Below, piece after piece: positions 45,239 through 53,071 of a stretch of DNA of 64,000 bases. How positions within the stretch are numbered: position 1 is the stretch's first letter; each line of letters begins with the position of its first letter. A model generated the notes under the pieces. It had not been told where the DNA came from. It did not search any database and saw only the letters and a program-made list of their open reading frames with translations. Source of the stretch: JADKIH01 sp031417395 (lineage in GTDB: Bacteria > Bacteroidota > Bacteroidia > AKYH767-A > 2013-40CM-41-45); contig JANOVM010000070.1 in the NCBI GenBank assembly GCA_031417395.1, positions 1-64,000 on the forward strand. The letters are read 5' to 3'. Both the position numbers and the translations under genes were made by a program.

Positions 45239-46261
45239 ATGAAATATCTATTGCTGATTCTGATTAACTTCAGTACACTATTCTGTCAGGCTAGTCAATC
45301 GTATGATCTCCCAAGCAGATCAATAGAAGGGAAGAAATATCTTGTATATACCGTTCAAACTGGAGACGGGTGGAATGGTATTGCTAAAAAATTTGGCATT
45401 AATTATACTCAACTTCGTTTGGCTAACAAAGATTCAGGAGATAAACTGATTGCAGGAAAAGAATTACTTATTCCAACCGCTCCTTTAAAAGCAAACGATC
45501 CATTTTTCAATAAAAACTATATTGATTCCGGAAATGTTCAGGATAAAGAAAATTGCAAATACCATATTGTTTCGGCCTCACAGACATTATACGGTATTTC
45601 TAAGATTTATAAAGTTTCTGTTGATCAAATTAAAAAGTGGAACAATCTAACATCAAACAACTTGAAGACCGGTCAGAAACTTATTGTTGGCATTGTTCCG
45701 GTATCTCCAAAAACCAATTCTGAAATCAATATTCAAAACACTCCTGCTCAGGAAACAAAAAATTTAGATACAGAAATCAGAAATAAAAAAATGAGAAAAA
45801 TTAATGTTGCTGTTCCTGTTGATGAGTCAGAAATGGATCCTGCCGGTGCTTGTATACCGGGTGCATCTTCAGTCTCTGTTCCAATAACTAATTATAATTA
45901 CGATGTTGATAGCAGCTTTTCTGTTGAAAAAGCGAATGCATCTGAACCTGTAGAAGACAAGGTGGTATTTGGTAACGGTCGTCAGGAAGTAAATGAAGAA
46001 GGTCTTGCTTATTGGTCTGATGAGGCTGATGCAGATCAGGAAAAATATTATGCTTATCACCGAATAGCACCGGTTGGAACTATTATTAAAGTAATAAATT
46101 TTACAAACTCAAGCAAGGTTTATGTTAAAGTTATTGGAATAATTTCTGATACTCCTGAAAACGAAGATGTCTTGATTAAAATATCAAAGAGAAGTGCTGA
46201 ACGGTTAGGCATACTTCAAAAAAAGTTTCAGGTCAGGTTGCAATACGGTATCAGTAAATAA
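45239..46261 (+). CDS. LysM repeats with RlpA-like DPBB domain
   Basis: 340 residues. Signal peptide (cleavage near CQASQS), two LysM peptidoglycan-binding repeats (about 35-80 and 105-150; VQTGDGWNGIAKKFG and VSASQTLYGISKIYKV), a variable linker, then a C-terminal double-psi beta-barrel like RlpA (about 255-340): YAYHRIAPVGTIIKVINFTNSSKVYVKVIG ... ISKRSAERLGI. RlpA proteins bind or cleave denuded glycan; whether this one is a lytic transglycosylase is open. Probably periplasmic and involved in wall remodelling. Confidence 0.87.
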   Translation: MKYLLLILINFSTLFCQASQSYDLPSRSIEGKKYLVYTVQTGDGWNGIAKKFGINYTQLRLANKDSGDKLIAGKELLIPTAPLKANDPFFNKNYIDSGNVQDKENCKYHIVSASQTLYGISKIYKVSVDQIKKWNNLTSNNLKTGQKLIVGIVPVSPKTNSEINIQNTPAQETKNLDTEIRNKKMRKINVAVPVDESEMDPAGACIPGASSVSVPITNYNYDVDSSFSVEKANASEPVEDKVVFGNGRQEVNEEGLAYWSDEADADQEKYYAYHRIAPVGTIIKVINFTNSSKVYVKVIGIISDTPENEDVLIKISKRSAERLGILQKKFQVRLQYGISK

Positions 46262-46267
46262 TTTTAG

Positions 46268-46582
46268 TTATGAAATAACCGGATCAATATAGCAGGGACT
46301 TTTTAAAAACTCTTCAACGGTTCCATCTTCATAAAGTACTTTTACTCTAACCTTTGATCCCTTTTCATAATTCTTTATAATTATCGACTTCTTATCTTTT
46401 GAAAGAGTGCCTTGAATGGGCGTGAAATTCTTTTCATACAATAAAAGCTGTATTAATTTTGCCGGCTGCTTAAGGAAAATCTGAAAGTCTTTACTATTAT
46501 CATTATTGTTTTGGGCAATAATAAATGAAGGCTGAAAATAAGCTGCAATCAGAAAAAGTAAGATTAATAGATAGCGATTCAT
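46268..46582 (-). CDS. Small secreted protein of unknown family
   Basis: 104 residues from the ATG at 46582. Signal peptide MNRYLLILLFLIAAYFQPSFIIAQ, then a beta-rich mature part (about 80 residues) with FQIFLKQPAKLIQLLLYEKN, a KKSIIIKNYEKGSKVRVKVLYEDGT strand pair and a single late Cys (SPCYID). The frame extends 18 codons upstream, but those codons run through a hairpin and T tract, so the internal ATG is preferred. A TATATTTG half-site lies just upstream (46588-46595). I do not recognise the family. Confidence 0.65.
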   Translation of the reverse strand: MNRYLLILLFLIAAYFQPSFIIAQNNNDNSKDFQIFLKQPAKLIQLLLYEKNFTPIQGTLSKDKKSIIIKNYEKGSKVRVKVLYEDGTVEEFLKSPCYIDPVIS

Positions 46583-46603
46583 TATATCAAATATACAAAA
46601 AAA

Positions 46604-46622
46604 GGAAGCCGATTTGGCTTCC
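46604..46622 (-). terminator. Terminator following the T9SS sorting-domain relic
   Basis: Stem GGAAGCC / GGCTTCC (7 bp) with a 5-base loop, followed on the minus strand by seven T (46597-46603). It lies 26 bases past the relic's stop and just before the next minus-strand gene. Confidence 0.75.
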
Positions 46623-46648
46623 AGGTAAAAAATCATTAATTAATTATT

Positions 46649-46744
46649 TTATCGTTGAATAGAAAAACTTCCCTTTTCTGATCCATTCTTTAATAACAAC
46701 TCATAATAATAGATCCCTTCCGATACGAATATTATTAAATAAGT
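46649..46744 (-). pseudogene. Relic of a T9SS C-terminal sorting domain
   Basis: 31 codons plus stop with no start codon and an in-frame stop just upstream. The peptide contains VSEGIYYYELLLKNG and ends GSFSIQR, the last strands of a type IX secretion C-terminal domain (compare GIYNYIVTYDIDG in the intact adhesin at 23.4 kb). It sits between lolA and a small secreted gene, with a terminator right after. Best read as the 3' end of a lost secreted-protein gene. Confidence 0.6.
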
Positions 46745-46784
46745 AAATTAAAAATTCAAAATTAAGAAAAAAAAGAATTGTCAA

Positions 46785-47429
46785 TTAACGCAGATCAACA
46801 ATATCGGATCCGGGATAATTATCTTTATTGAAAATATAAATGGAATCTTCGTTGGATGAGTTAGGAAATAATTTCTCTACTGTAATAGTCTGAAAAGATC
46901 CATTCTTATCAAAAATCTTAGCAGATAAAATATTTTTTTCACTTTTATTAATGGCTAAACGTACCTTAAAAATGTTTTTTGATTTGCCATCAGAAGGGAT
47001 TAATTCTATTGTTTGAGTAGTAACATTTTTTACTTTCTTTTCTTCAATAAATTTTGATAGCCAGCCCTTTTCATACATAGTAAAAATATTAGAAGGTGTG
47101 ATGGCATTTTCATCTATCTTCTGGTTGTCAATCTGTATCTCATTAGCATCTTTTAAATATGTCCAGCGCGTTTTACCGTCACTATACACTTCTTGCCCGG
47201 CAATCAGTAGCTTATAATTCTGACCTTTTGTAAATAGGGTTCCTTTTTGAGTTTCTTTTGAATTGTCCTTCGGATTTTCAACAAGAATTGAAAAATTAGC
47301 TTTAAGTGACTTAAAGGACTTATATTTTTTGCTTACCCCATTTAATATGTCCGTTGCCTTTTTATCATTTTGAGCAAATAACGCTGTGGATGAAAAAAAC
47401 AATAAAATTAAAATGACTTTATACTTCAT
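46785..47429 (-). CDS. lolA: Outer-membrane lipoprotein carrier protein LolA
   Basis: 214 residues from the ATG at 47429. Signal peptide MKYKVILILLFFSSTALFAQ, then the LolA half-barrel: SKKYKSFKSLKANFSI, GTLFTKGQNYKLLIAGQEVYSDGKT, ITPSNIFTMYEKGW, and closing strands. LolA carries lipoproteins across the periplasm from LolCDE to the outer membrane. The frame opens 19 codons earlier, but that would put extra residues before a normal signal peptide. It follows ftsK by 86 bases; ftsK-lolA adjacency is common in this phylum. Confidence 0.9.
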   Translation of the reverse strand: MKYKVILILLFFSSTALFAQNDKKATDILNGVSKKYKSFKSLKANFSILVENPKDNSKETQKGTLFTKGQNYKLLIAGQEVYSDGKTRWTYLKDANEIQIDNQKIDENAITPSNIFTMYEKGWLSKFIEEKKVKNVTTQTIELIPSDGKSKNIFKVRLAINKSEKNILSAKIFDKNGSFQTITVEKLFPNSSNEDSIYIFNKDNYPGSDIVDLR

Positions 47430-47515
47430 TATCTTGATTGGAATTTTGTGTAAAAGTACTTCTTTCAGCGATGTAACAAAAAACATTCCAATTTATACAA
47501 TTGCTTAGTAATTAA

Positions 47516-50026
47516 TTAATTAGATCTATCCTTCAAGCCATTTAAAATCTGTCCAAGACTAATAGGATCTTTTATCAGAACTTCTCTTGCTTTACTACCT
47601 TCAAAAGGACCGATAATTCTGGCTGCTTCCAGCTGATCAATTATTCGACCGGCACGGTTATAACCCAATTTCAACCTTCTTTGCAATAAAGAAGCTGAAC
47701 CTTGCTGGTGCTGCACAATTAACTGAGCTGCTTCTTCAAACAAAGGATCTCTGTCATCAGGATCAAGATCTCTGCTTCCTTCACCGCTTTCATCAACGTA
47801 TTCAGGCAATAAATAAGCATCAGAATAACCTCGTTGAGCACCAATGTATTCCGTAATCCTTTCAACTTCCGGTGTATCTACGAAAGCGCATTGAAGACGT
47901 ATCAGATCAGCTCCGGTCGATAATAACATATCACCACGACCAATAAGCTGGTCGGCGCCGCCTGTATCAAGAATTGTTCTGGAATCGATCTTAGACGTTA
48001 CACGGAAAGCAATACGTGCCGGGAAGTTGGCTTTAATGGTTCCGGTAATAATATTAACAGATGGTCTTTGCGTAGCGATTATAAGGTGAATTCCTATTGC
48101 TCGCGCCAATTGAGCTAATCTGGCAATTGGTGTTTCCACTTCTTTACCGGCAGTCATTATTAAATCAGCAAATTCATCAACAACCAAAATTATGTATGGT
48201 AAAAACTTATGACCGTTTGCAGGGTTAAGCTTTCGGGCAATAAATTTTGAATTGTATTCCTTGATGTTTCTTACCTGAGCATTTTTCATCAGATCGTAAC
48301 GCTGATCCATTTCCATACATAATGAATTGAGTGTATGGATTACTTTTTTGGTATCTGTAATAATTGCATCAGCCTCTCCGGGTAATTTAGCGAGGAAATG
48401 TCTTTCAATTGTTTTAAACAAGGTCAATTCAACCTTCTTAGGATCAACTAATACAAACTTTACCTGGGCGGGATGTTTCCTGTATAACAATGAAACAAGA
48501 ATGGCATTTAAACCAACCGATTTACCTTGTCCCGTAGCACCGGCCATTAACAGGTGAGGCATTCGGGTTAAGTCAGCCACAAAAACTTCATTGCTTATGG
48601 TTTTACCTAAACCAATGGGCAATTCATAATCAGTATTCACAAACTTTTCAGAACCCAATATGCTTTTCATTGGAACTACTTCCGGTTTTTGATTAGGAAC
48701 TTCTATTCCTATTGTTCCCTTACCGGGAATAGGGGCAATGATTCGTATCCCAAGAGCTGCCAGACTTAATGCTATATCGTCCTCAAGATTTTTTATTTTA
48801 GAAATTCTAACACCTGCCTGTGGAACGATTTCAAAAAGCGTAACCGTGGGTCCGATAGTTGCTTTAATCTTCTCAATTGAAATGTTGTAATGACTGAGTG
48901 TTTCTACAATACGATTTTTATTTGCTTCCAGTTCTTCCTTGTTAACCTCAATTCGCTTGTCGCCATAATTCTCCAATAAGTCAAGCGTTGGATATTTATA
49001 TTCTGAAAGATCAAGCGTTGGATCATAATCGCCTTGCGCATGAGGCAATTCATCGGAACCTTCAATAACAAGTTCCTCATCGTTTATGGCAGCAACTTCC
49101 AATAAAACTTCACCGTCATCAGGCTTAACAGCAGAAAGGATAGGAGTGATTTCCAATTCTTGGACTTGATCTTCTTCTTCCACTTCTTCAACAGGCTCTT
49201 CTTCATCAAGATTAACAAAAGCGCTTTCTTCTTCTTCCTCTTCTTCAGAATCATCTTCCTTGTTCTCCAGTTCCAATTCAACGACATTTTCAGTTTTCTC
49301 TAGCGGTTGAAGTTTATTTTTATAAGGAACTTCAGTCGTTTCTTCTTCTGCTTCGCTTTCATTTTCAAAATCTTTTGTTTCCTTTTTCCAATGCAATGGA
49401 ATATTAAAGGCCACAACTAAAAATCCTAGCAGAGAAAAGACAAGCAGGGTAGCGGTACCTATAAATCCAATAGCAGAATTTAAAGTCTGGCTCATACGGT
49501 ATCCATACCCACCTGCAAGAATGAGTAATGAAGAAGACTTATGAAAAATAAACCCTAAGAAAGTTGAAAGCCATACTAATGTGAAAATTGAATACCGAAT
49601 GCTCCTCCCAATAGGCAGAAGATTTAAAGACCACAATATTCTTACGCCAAAAAGAAAAAGAATAAATGGAAATACAAATGAACTTATTCCAAACCAATCG
49701 TTTTGAAATGTCAGACCTGTAACCGCACCAATTTTGCCAAGCCAGTTTGAAACTTCAACATCGGGCCTTAACAGAAGTTGCCACATTGAATCGGATGCCG
49801 CAATGGCTTGATCAAACTTCCATGTAAATAAATTGGAAGAAAAAGAGATTAAAAGAAAAAAGGATGTCATTATCAATAAAAGGCCGAAAACTTTGTGTGT
49901 CCTTTCATCAATAAAAAAATTACGAATACTGTTTAAACGATGGCCTATCGTTACTTTTTCCTTTTTTGTGCGTTCCCTTTTACTTTTAACTTCCTCGGCA
50001 GGCTCAGTCTTGAGCTTATTTGTCAT
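47516..50026 (-). CDS. ftsK: DNA translocase FtsK
   Basis: 836 residues. Four N-terminal membrane helices (about 45-215) anchor it at the septum. A Glu/Asp-rich linker (about 230-320) follows, then the alpha-beta motor (about 370-760) with Walker A GATGQGKSVGLNA at about 502, Walker B ILVVDEFADLI and ATQRPSVNIITG. The C-terminal gamma winged helix (LLQRRLKLGYNRAGRIIDQLE) reads KOPS-like DNA motifs. It pumps DNA during chromosome segregation. Full length with an intact start. Confidence 0.96.
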   Translation of the reverse strand: MTNKLKTEPAEEVKSKRERTKKEKVTIGHRLNSIRNFFIDERTHKVFGLLLIMTSFFLLISFSSNLFTWKFDQAIAASDSMWQLLLRPDVEVSNWLGKIGAVTGLTFQNDWFGISSFVFPFILFLFGVRILWSLNLLPIGRSIRYSIFTLVWLSTFLGFIFHKSSSLLILAGGYGYRMSQTLNSAIGFIGTATLLVFSLLGFLVVAFNIPLHWKKETKDFENESEAEEETTEVPYKNKLQPLEKTENVVELELENKEDDSEEEEEEESAFVNLDEEEPVEEVEEEDQVQELEITPILSAVKPDDGEVLLEVAAINDEELVIEGSDELPHAQGDYDPTLDLSEYKYPTLDLLENYGDKRIEVNKEELEANKNRIVETLSHYNISIEKIKATIGPTVTLFEIVPQAGVRISKIKNLEDDIALSLAALGIRIIAPIPGKGTIGIEVPNQKPEVVPMKSILGSEKFVNTDYELPIGLGKTISNEVFVADLTRMPHLLMAGATGQGKSVGLNAILVSLLYRKHPAQVKFVLVDPKKVELTLFKTIERHFLAKLPGEADAIITDTKKVIHTLNSLCMEMDQRYDLMKNAQVRNIKEYNSKFIARKLNPANGHKFLPYIILVVDEFADLIMTAGKEVETPIARLAQLARAIGIHLIIATQRPSVNIITGTIKANFPARIAFRVTSKIDSRTILDTGGADQLIGRGDMLLSTGADLIRLQCAFVDTPEVERITEYIGAQRGYSDAYLLPEYVDESGEGSRDLDPDDRDPLFEEAAQLIVQHQQGSASLLQRRLKLGYNRAGRIIDQLEAARIIGPFEGSKAREVLIKDPISLGQILNGLKDRSN

Positions 50027-50502
50027 GAATTACCTTATTTTATTATGGTTTTAAAGGTAAATATGTCAATACAGCAAGATCTATAAGGCTTTATAAAGAT
50101 ATGAACAACGTTTTCAATAAATTGAAGAGGGCATTTTGAATTTGAATTTAAGGTAGAGTTCACATCTTCAAATGAGCTGAATACCATGTATTGACATCTA
50201 ATATTTTGAAGTAATATATGCGGGTAATAAGACATGAAACTCTCGCATCAATGATCACCACTTTTCTAAACTAGATAATTTGAATTTTATTTGGTGTTCC
50301 GATTCTTTTTATGAAATTAATGCAAAAAGCAACAAATATTCAACATCAAATATTTCCCTTATTCTCTTATGATGTTTCAAATGTTAAAAAATGGATGCTT
50401 TAAAAAAGAAAACGGTTAACAAAAGCTGAAAAATGATTCTTCATCCACCTTTTTTATTATTTGAGGATCGATCATCAAATGCTCTTTACTATCTTCACAC
50501 CC
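50027..50502. other. Intergenic region between ftsK and recN
   Basis: About 475 bases between divergent ftsK (minus) and recN (plus). It must carry both promoters, but I find no full TTTG-N19/20-TAnnTTTG match. It contains an AT-rich inverted repeat (AAATATT / AATATTT at 50334-50340 and 50349-50355). Short frames inside it have no supporting signal. Otherwise I see nothing in it. Confidence 0.6.
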
Positions 50503-52161
50503 ATGCTCAGGAAATTATTTGTACAAAATTATGCATTGATAGATGAACTTCATTTGCATTTAGGAAAAGGGCTTAACATTATCACCGGAGAAACCGGTGC
50601 AGGAAAATCGGTACTAATGGGTGCCTTAGGGTTATTGCTTGGTGAAAGAGCAGATTCATCTGCATTACTTGACACAAGCAAAAAATGCATAATTAAAGGT
50701 GACTTTTATGCAAATCCTAAAGTAAGAGATTTTCTAAATGCATCTGATCTTGATGCAGAAGAAGACCTTATTATACATCGTGAAATAAGTAAGGATGGAA
50801 AATCACGGTCGTTCATAAATGATACTCCCGTCAATCTTTCCGTGCTTCGGGAATTGGGGGATCTACTAGTCGATATTCATTCTCAGCACGAAACACTCCT
50901 GTTGAATAAATCTGATTTTCAACTTTCAATTGTTGATGCATTTTCAAATCATCAGACATTACTGGATGATTTAAAAACTGCCTTTTCATCGTACATACTT
51001 AGTAAAGCACAATTAAAAAAACTGGAAGAAGAAGAACTAAGATCCAGAGCTGATCAGGATTATCTTCAATTTCAGTTTAATGAACTAATGGAAGCCGGCA
51101 TTGTTTCAGGTGAATTAGTAAAGCTTGAAGAGGAATTGAACGCTCTAACACATGCTGCTGAAATAATCAGTAGCATAGAAAAATTTTCCGATGCTGTTAA
51201 TGGGACTGATATTAATTTATTAGGAACAATTTCTGATTCAATTAATCAGCTGGCCGCAGTGGGCAAGTACTCTCAAGGAATAGCCAATTCTCTCGACCGC
51301 CTAAAAAATTTACGTATAGAACTTAAAGATATCGATTTTGAAATCCTTCAGGAAGCATCAAAAATAAGTGTGAATCCTCAGCGACTTGAAGTGGTAAACG
51401 ACAGGATAAATCTTTTAAACAAATTGCTGCAAAAACACAGAGTTCAGGATGATCGGGCTTTACTTGAGCTGCGCAATTCAATAGATTCAAAACTTGCTTC
51501 TTTCGGTTCACTGGGAGAATCAATCACCCGGACAAAAGAAGAAGTAGATTTACTTTTTAAAGAAGTTAAAAAATTATCGGAAAAAATTTCCGGCAATCGA
51601 AAAAAATCTATTCCGGGCATTGAAGCCAAAATCAAAAAGCTTCTTGCTGAACTTTCAATGCCTGAAGCAGTATTAAAAATAGATGTTACGGACAGGGGAG
51701 ATGATGGAATAAATGAATCAGGAAGGGACCAGATAAAATTTTTGTTTTCAGCAAACAAAGGCATTGCTTATGCTGACATTAACAAGGTTGCTTCGGGTGG
51801 AGAGTTAAGCAGACTTATGTTAAGCCTGAAAGCATGTGTTGCAAATCTGATGGAACTTCCCACAATTGTATTTGATGAAATCGATACAGGAGTAAGTGGA
51901 GAAACTGCATTTAAGATCGGCAAAGTAATGCAGGACCTTTCGCGTTCTCATCAATTACTTGCCATTACTCATCTGCCTCAAATAGCAAGCAGGGGAGAAG
52001 ATCATTTCTTTGTTTATAAAGAAGTTACAGGAAAAAAGACCTATACTAAGGTGCGAAAACTAACGTACGATGAGCGAATTGTTGAAGTTGCAAGAATGTT
52101 AAGCGGCGATAAACCAACTGCCGTTGCAATGGAAAACGCCAAGGAACTTTTAAAATACTAA
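50503..52161 (+). CDS. recN: DNA repair protein RecN
   Basis: 552 residues, SMC-like repair ATPase that acts at double-strand breaks. Starts with MLRKLFVQNYALIDEL and the Walker A GETGAGKSVLMGA; the ABC signature ASGGELSRLMLSL and Walker B IVFDEIDTGVSG are in the C-terminal head, with a long coiled coil between (about 160-380). The frame opens earlier (TTG at 50461, ATG at 50479), but RecN proteins conventionally begin at the Met-Leu-x-x-Leu stretch, so 50503 is chosen. fabI follows after 51 bases. Confidence 0.95.
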   Translation: MLRKLFVQNYALIDELHLHLGKGLNIITGETGAGKSVLMGALGLLLGERADSSALLDTSKKCIIKGDFYANPKVRDFLNASDLDAEEDLIIHREISKDGKSRSFINDTPVNLSVLRELGDLLVDIHSQHETLLLNKSDFQLSIVDAFSNHQTLLDDLKTAFSSYILSKAQLKKLEEEELRSRADQDYLQFQFNELMEAGIVSGELVKLEEELNALTHAAEIISSIEKFSDAVNGTDINLLGTISDSINQLAAVGKYSQGIANSLDRLKNLRIELKDIDFEILQEASKISVNPQRLEVVNDRINLLNKLLQKHRVQDDRALLELRNSIDSKLASFGSLGESITRTKEEVDLLFKEVKKLSEKISGNRKKSIPGIEAKIKKLLAELSMPEAVLKIDVTDRGDDGINESGRDQIKFLFSANKGIAYADINKVASGGELSRLMLSLKACVANLMELPTIVFDEIDTGVSGETAFKIGKVMQDLSRSHQLLAITHLPQIASRGEDHFFVYKEVTGKKTYTKVRKLTYDERIVEVARMLSGDKPTAVAMENAKELLKY

Positions 52162-52188
52162 AATTCGTAATTGATTTTCAGTAAAAGC

Positions 52189-52196
52189 TATATTTG
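52189..52196 (+). promoter_or_regulatory. Candidate -7 element for fabI
   Basis: TATATTTG followed by C, 16 bases before the fabI ATG at 52213 and after the recN stop. A TTG lies only 15 bases upstream, closer than normal. It supports placing the fabI start at 52213 rather than at an upstream TTG. Confidence 0.4.
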
Positions 52197-52212
52197 CAAA
52201 AAAAATATTTTT

Positions 52213-53025
52213 ATGACACACAATCTCTTAAAAGGAAAACGAGGAATTATCTCCGGTGCTCTTGATTCAAATTCAATTGCCTGGAAGGTTGCCAAACGTT
52301 GTCACGAAGAAGGCGCTTCCATCATTTTAACGAATGCACCGATTGCCATGCGCATGGGGGAAATTAAGAAGCTTGCCGATGAAACTAAATCAGAGATTAT
52401 TCCTGCTGATGCAACATCTATTGAAGACCTGACCAATTTGTATAATCAATCCATGGATAAGCTGGGTGGTAAAATTGATTTTATGCTTCACTCAATTGGG
52501 ATGTCAGTGAATATTCGAAAAAATATTTCCTACATTGAAAGTAACTATGATTATTTCAGCAAAGGAATTGATGTTTCTGCTATGTCTCTTCATAAAATGC
52601 TTAGCGTAGCGATGAAGCTTGATGCAATTAATGAAGGCGGCAGTGTAGTTGCTTTAACCTATATAGCAGCACAGAGAACTTATCCTTTTTATACCGATAT
52701 GGCTGATATAAAAGCTATGCTTGAATCAATAGCCCGTAGTTTCGGATACCATTATGGTAAATACAGAAAGGTAAGAGTCAATACTGTTTCACAATCGCCA
52801 ACCCGTACCACTGCAGGATCAGGAATAAAAGGGTTTGATGAATTTTTCAATTTTGCAGAGAAGGTTTCTCCTTTGGGAAATGCAAGTGCTGATTCATGCG
52901 CCGATTATTGCGTTACTCTTTTCTCAGATCTGACGCGAATGGTTACCATGCAAAATCTTTACCACGACGGGGGGTATTCAACTACCGGTATAAGTAATGA
53001 AATCATGGAAAAATTTACAAGTTAA
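52213..53025 (+). CDS. fabI: Enoyl-[acyl-carrier-protein] reductase FabI
   Basis: 270 residues. NADH-dependent last reduction of fatty-acid elongation. SDR fold with N-terminal GKRGIISGALDSNSIAWKVAK and the FabI catalytic Tyr-x6-Lys as YTDMADIK (about residues 160-167); ALTYIAAQRTYPFY precedes it. The C-terminal DGGYSTTGIS is also FabI-like. The start is the ATG at 52213; an upstream TTG lies before the candidate -7 element. A strong bidirectional terminator separates it from convergent clpC. Confidence 0.93.
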   Translation: MTHNLLKGKRGIISGALDSNSIAWKVAKRCHEEGASIILTNAPIAMRMGEIKKLADETKSEIIPADATSIEDLTNLYNQSMDKLGGKIDFMLHSIGMSVNIRKNISYIESNYDYFSKGIDVSAMSLHKMLSVAMKLDAINEGGSVVALTYIAAQRTYPFYTDMADIKAMLESIARSFGYHYGKYRKVRVNTVSQSPTRTTAGSGIKGFDEFFNFAEKVSPLGNASADSCADYCVTLFSDLTRMVTMQNLYHDGGYSTTGISNEIMEKFTS

Positions 53026-53029
53026 AAAG

Positions 53030-53065
53030 CAAAAAAAAAAAAGCGGGGAGAACCCGCTTTTTTTT
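53030..53065. terminator. Bidirectional terminator between fabI and clpC
   Basis: Stem AAGCGGG / CCCGCTT (53041-53047 and 53053-53059), 5-base loop, 12 A on the left and a T run on the right. It serves both convergent genes. Confidence 0.9.
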
Positions 53066-53071
53066 ATATAA

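Noticed and set aside
50035..50235. 66-codon minus-strand frame upstream of ftsK
   Set aside because: Irregular composition with no domain or signal; it lies where the ftsK promoter should be.
50311..50403. 30-codon frame upstream of recN
   Set aside because: No recognisable signal, helix or motif, and its composition matches the AT-rich gap.
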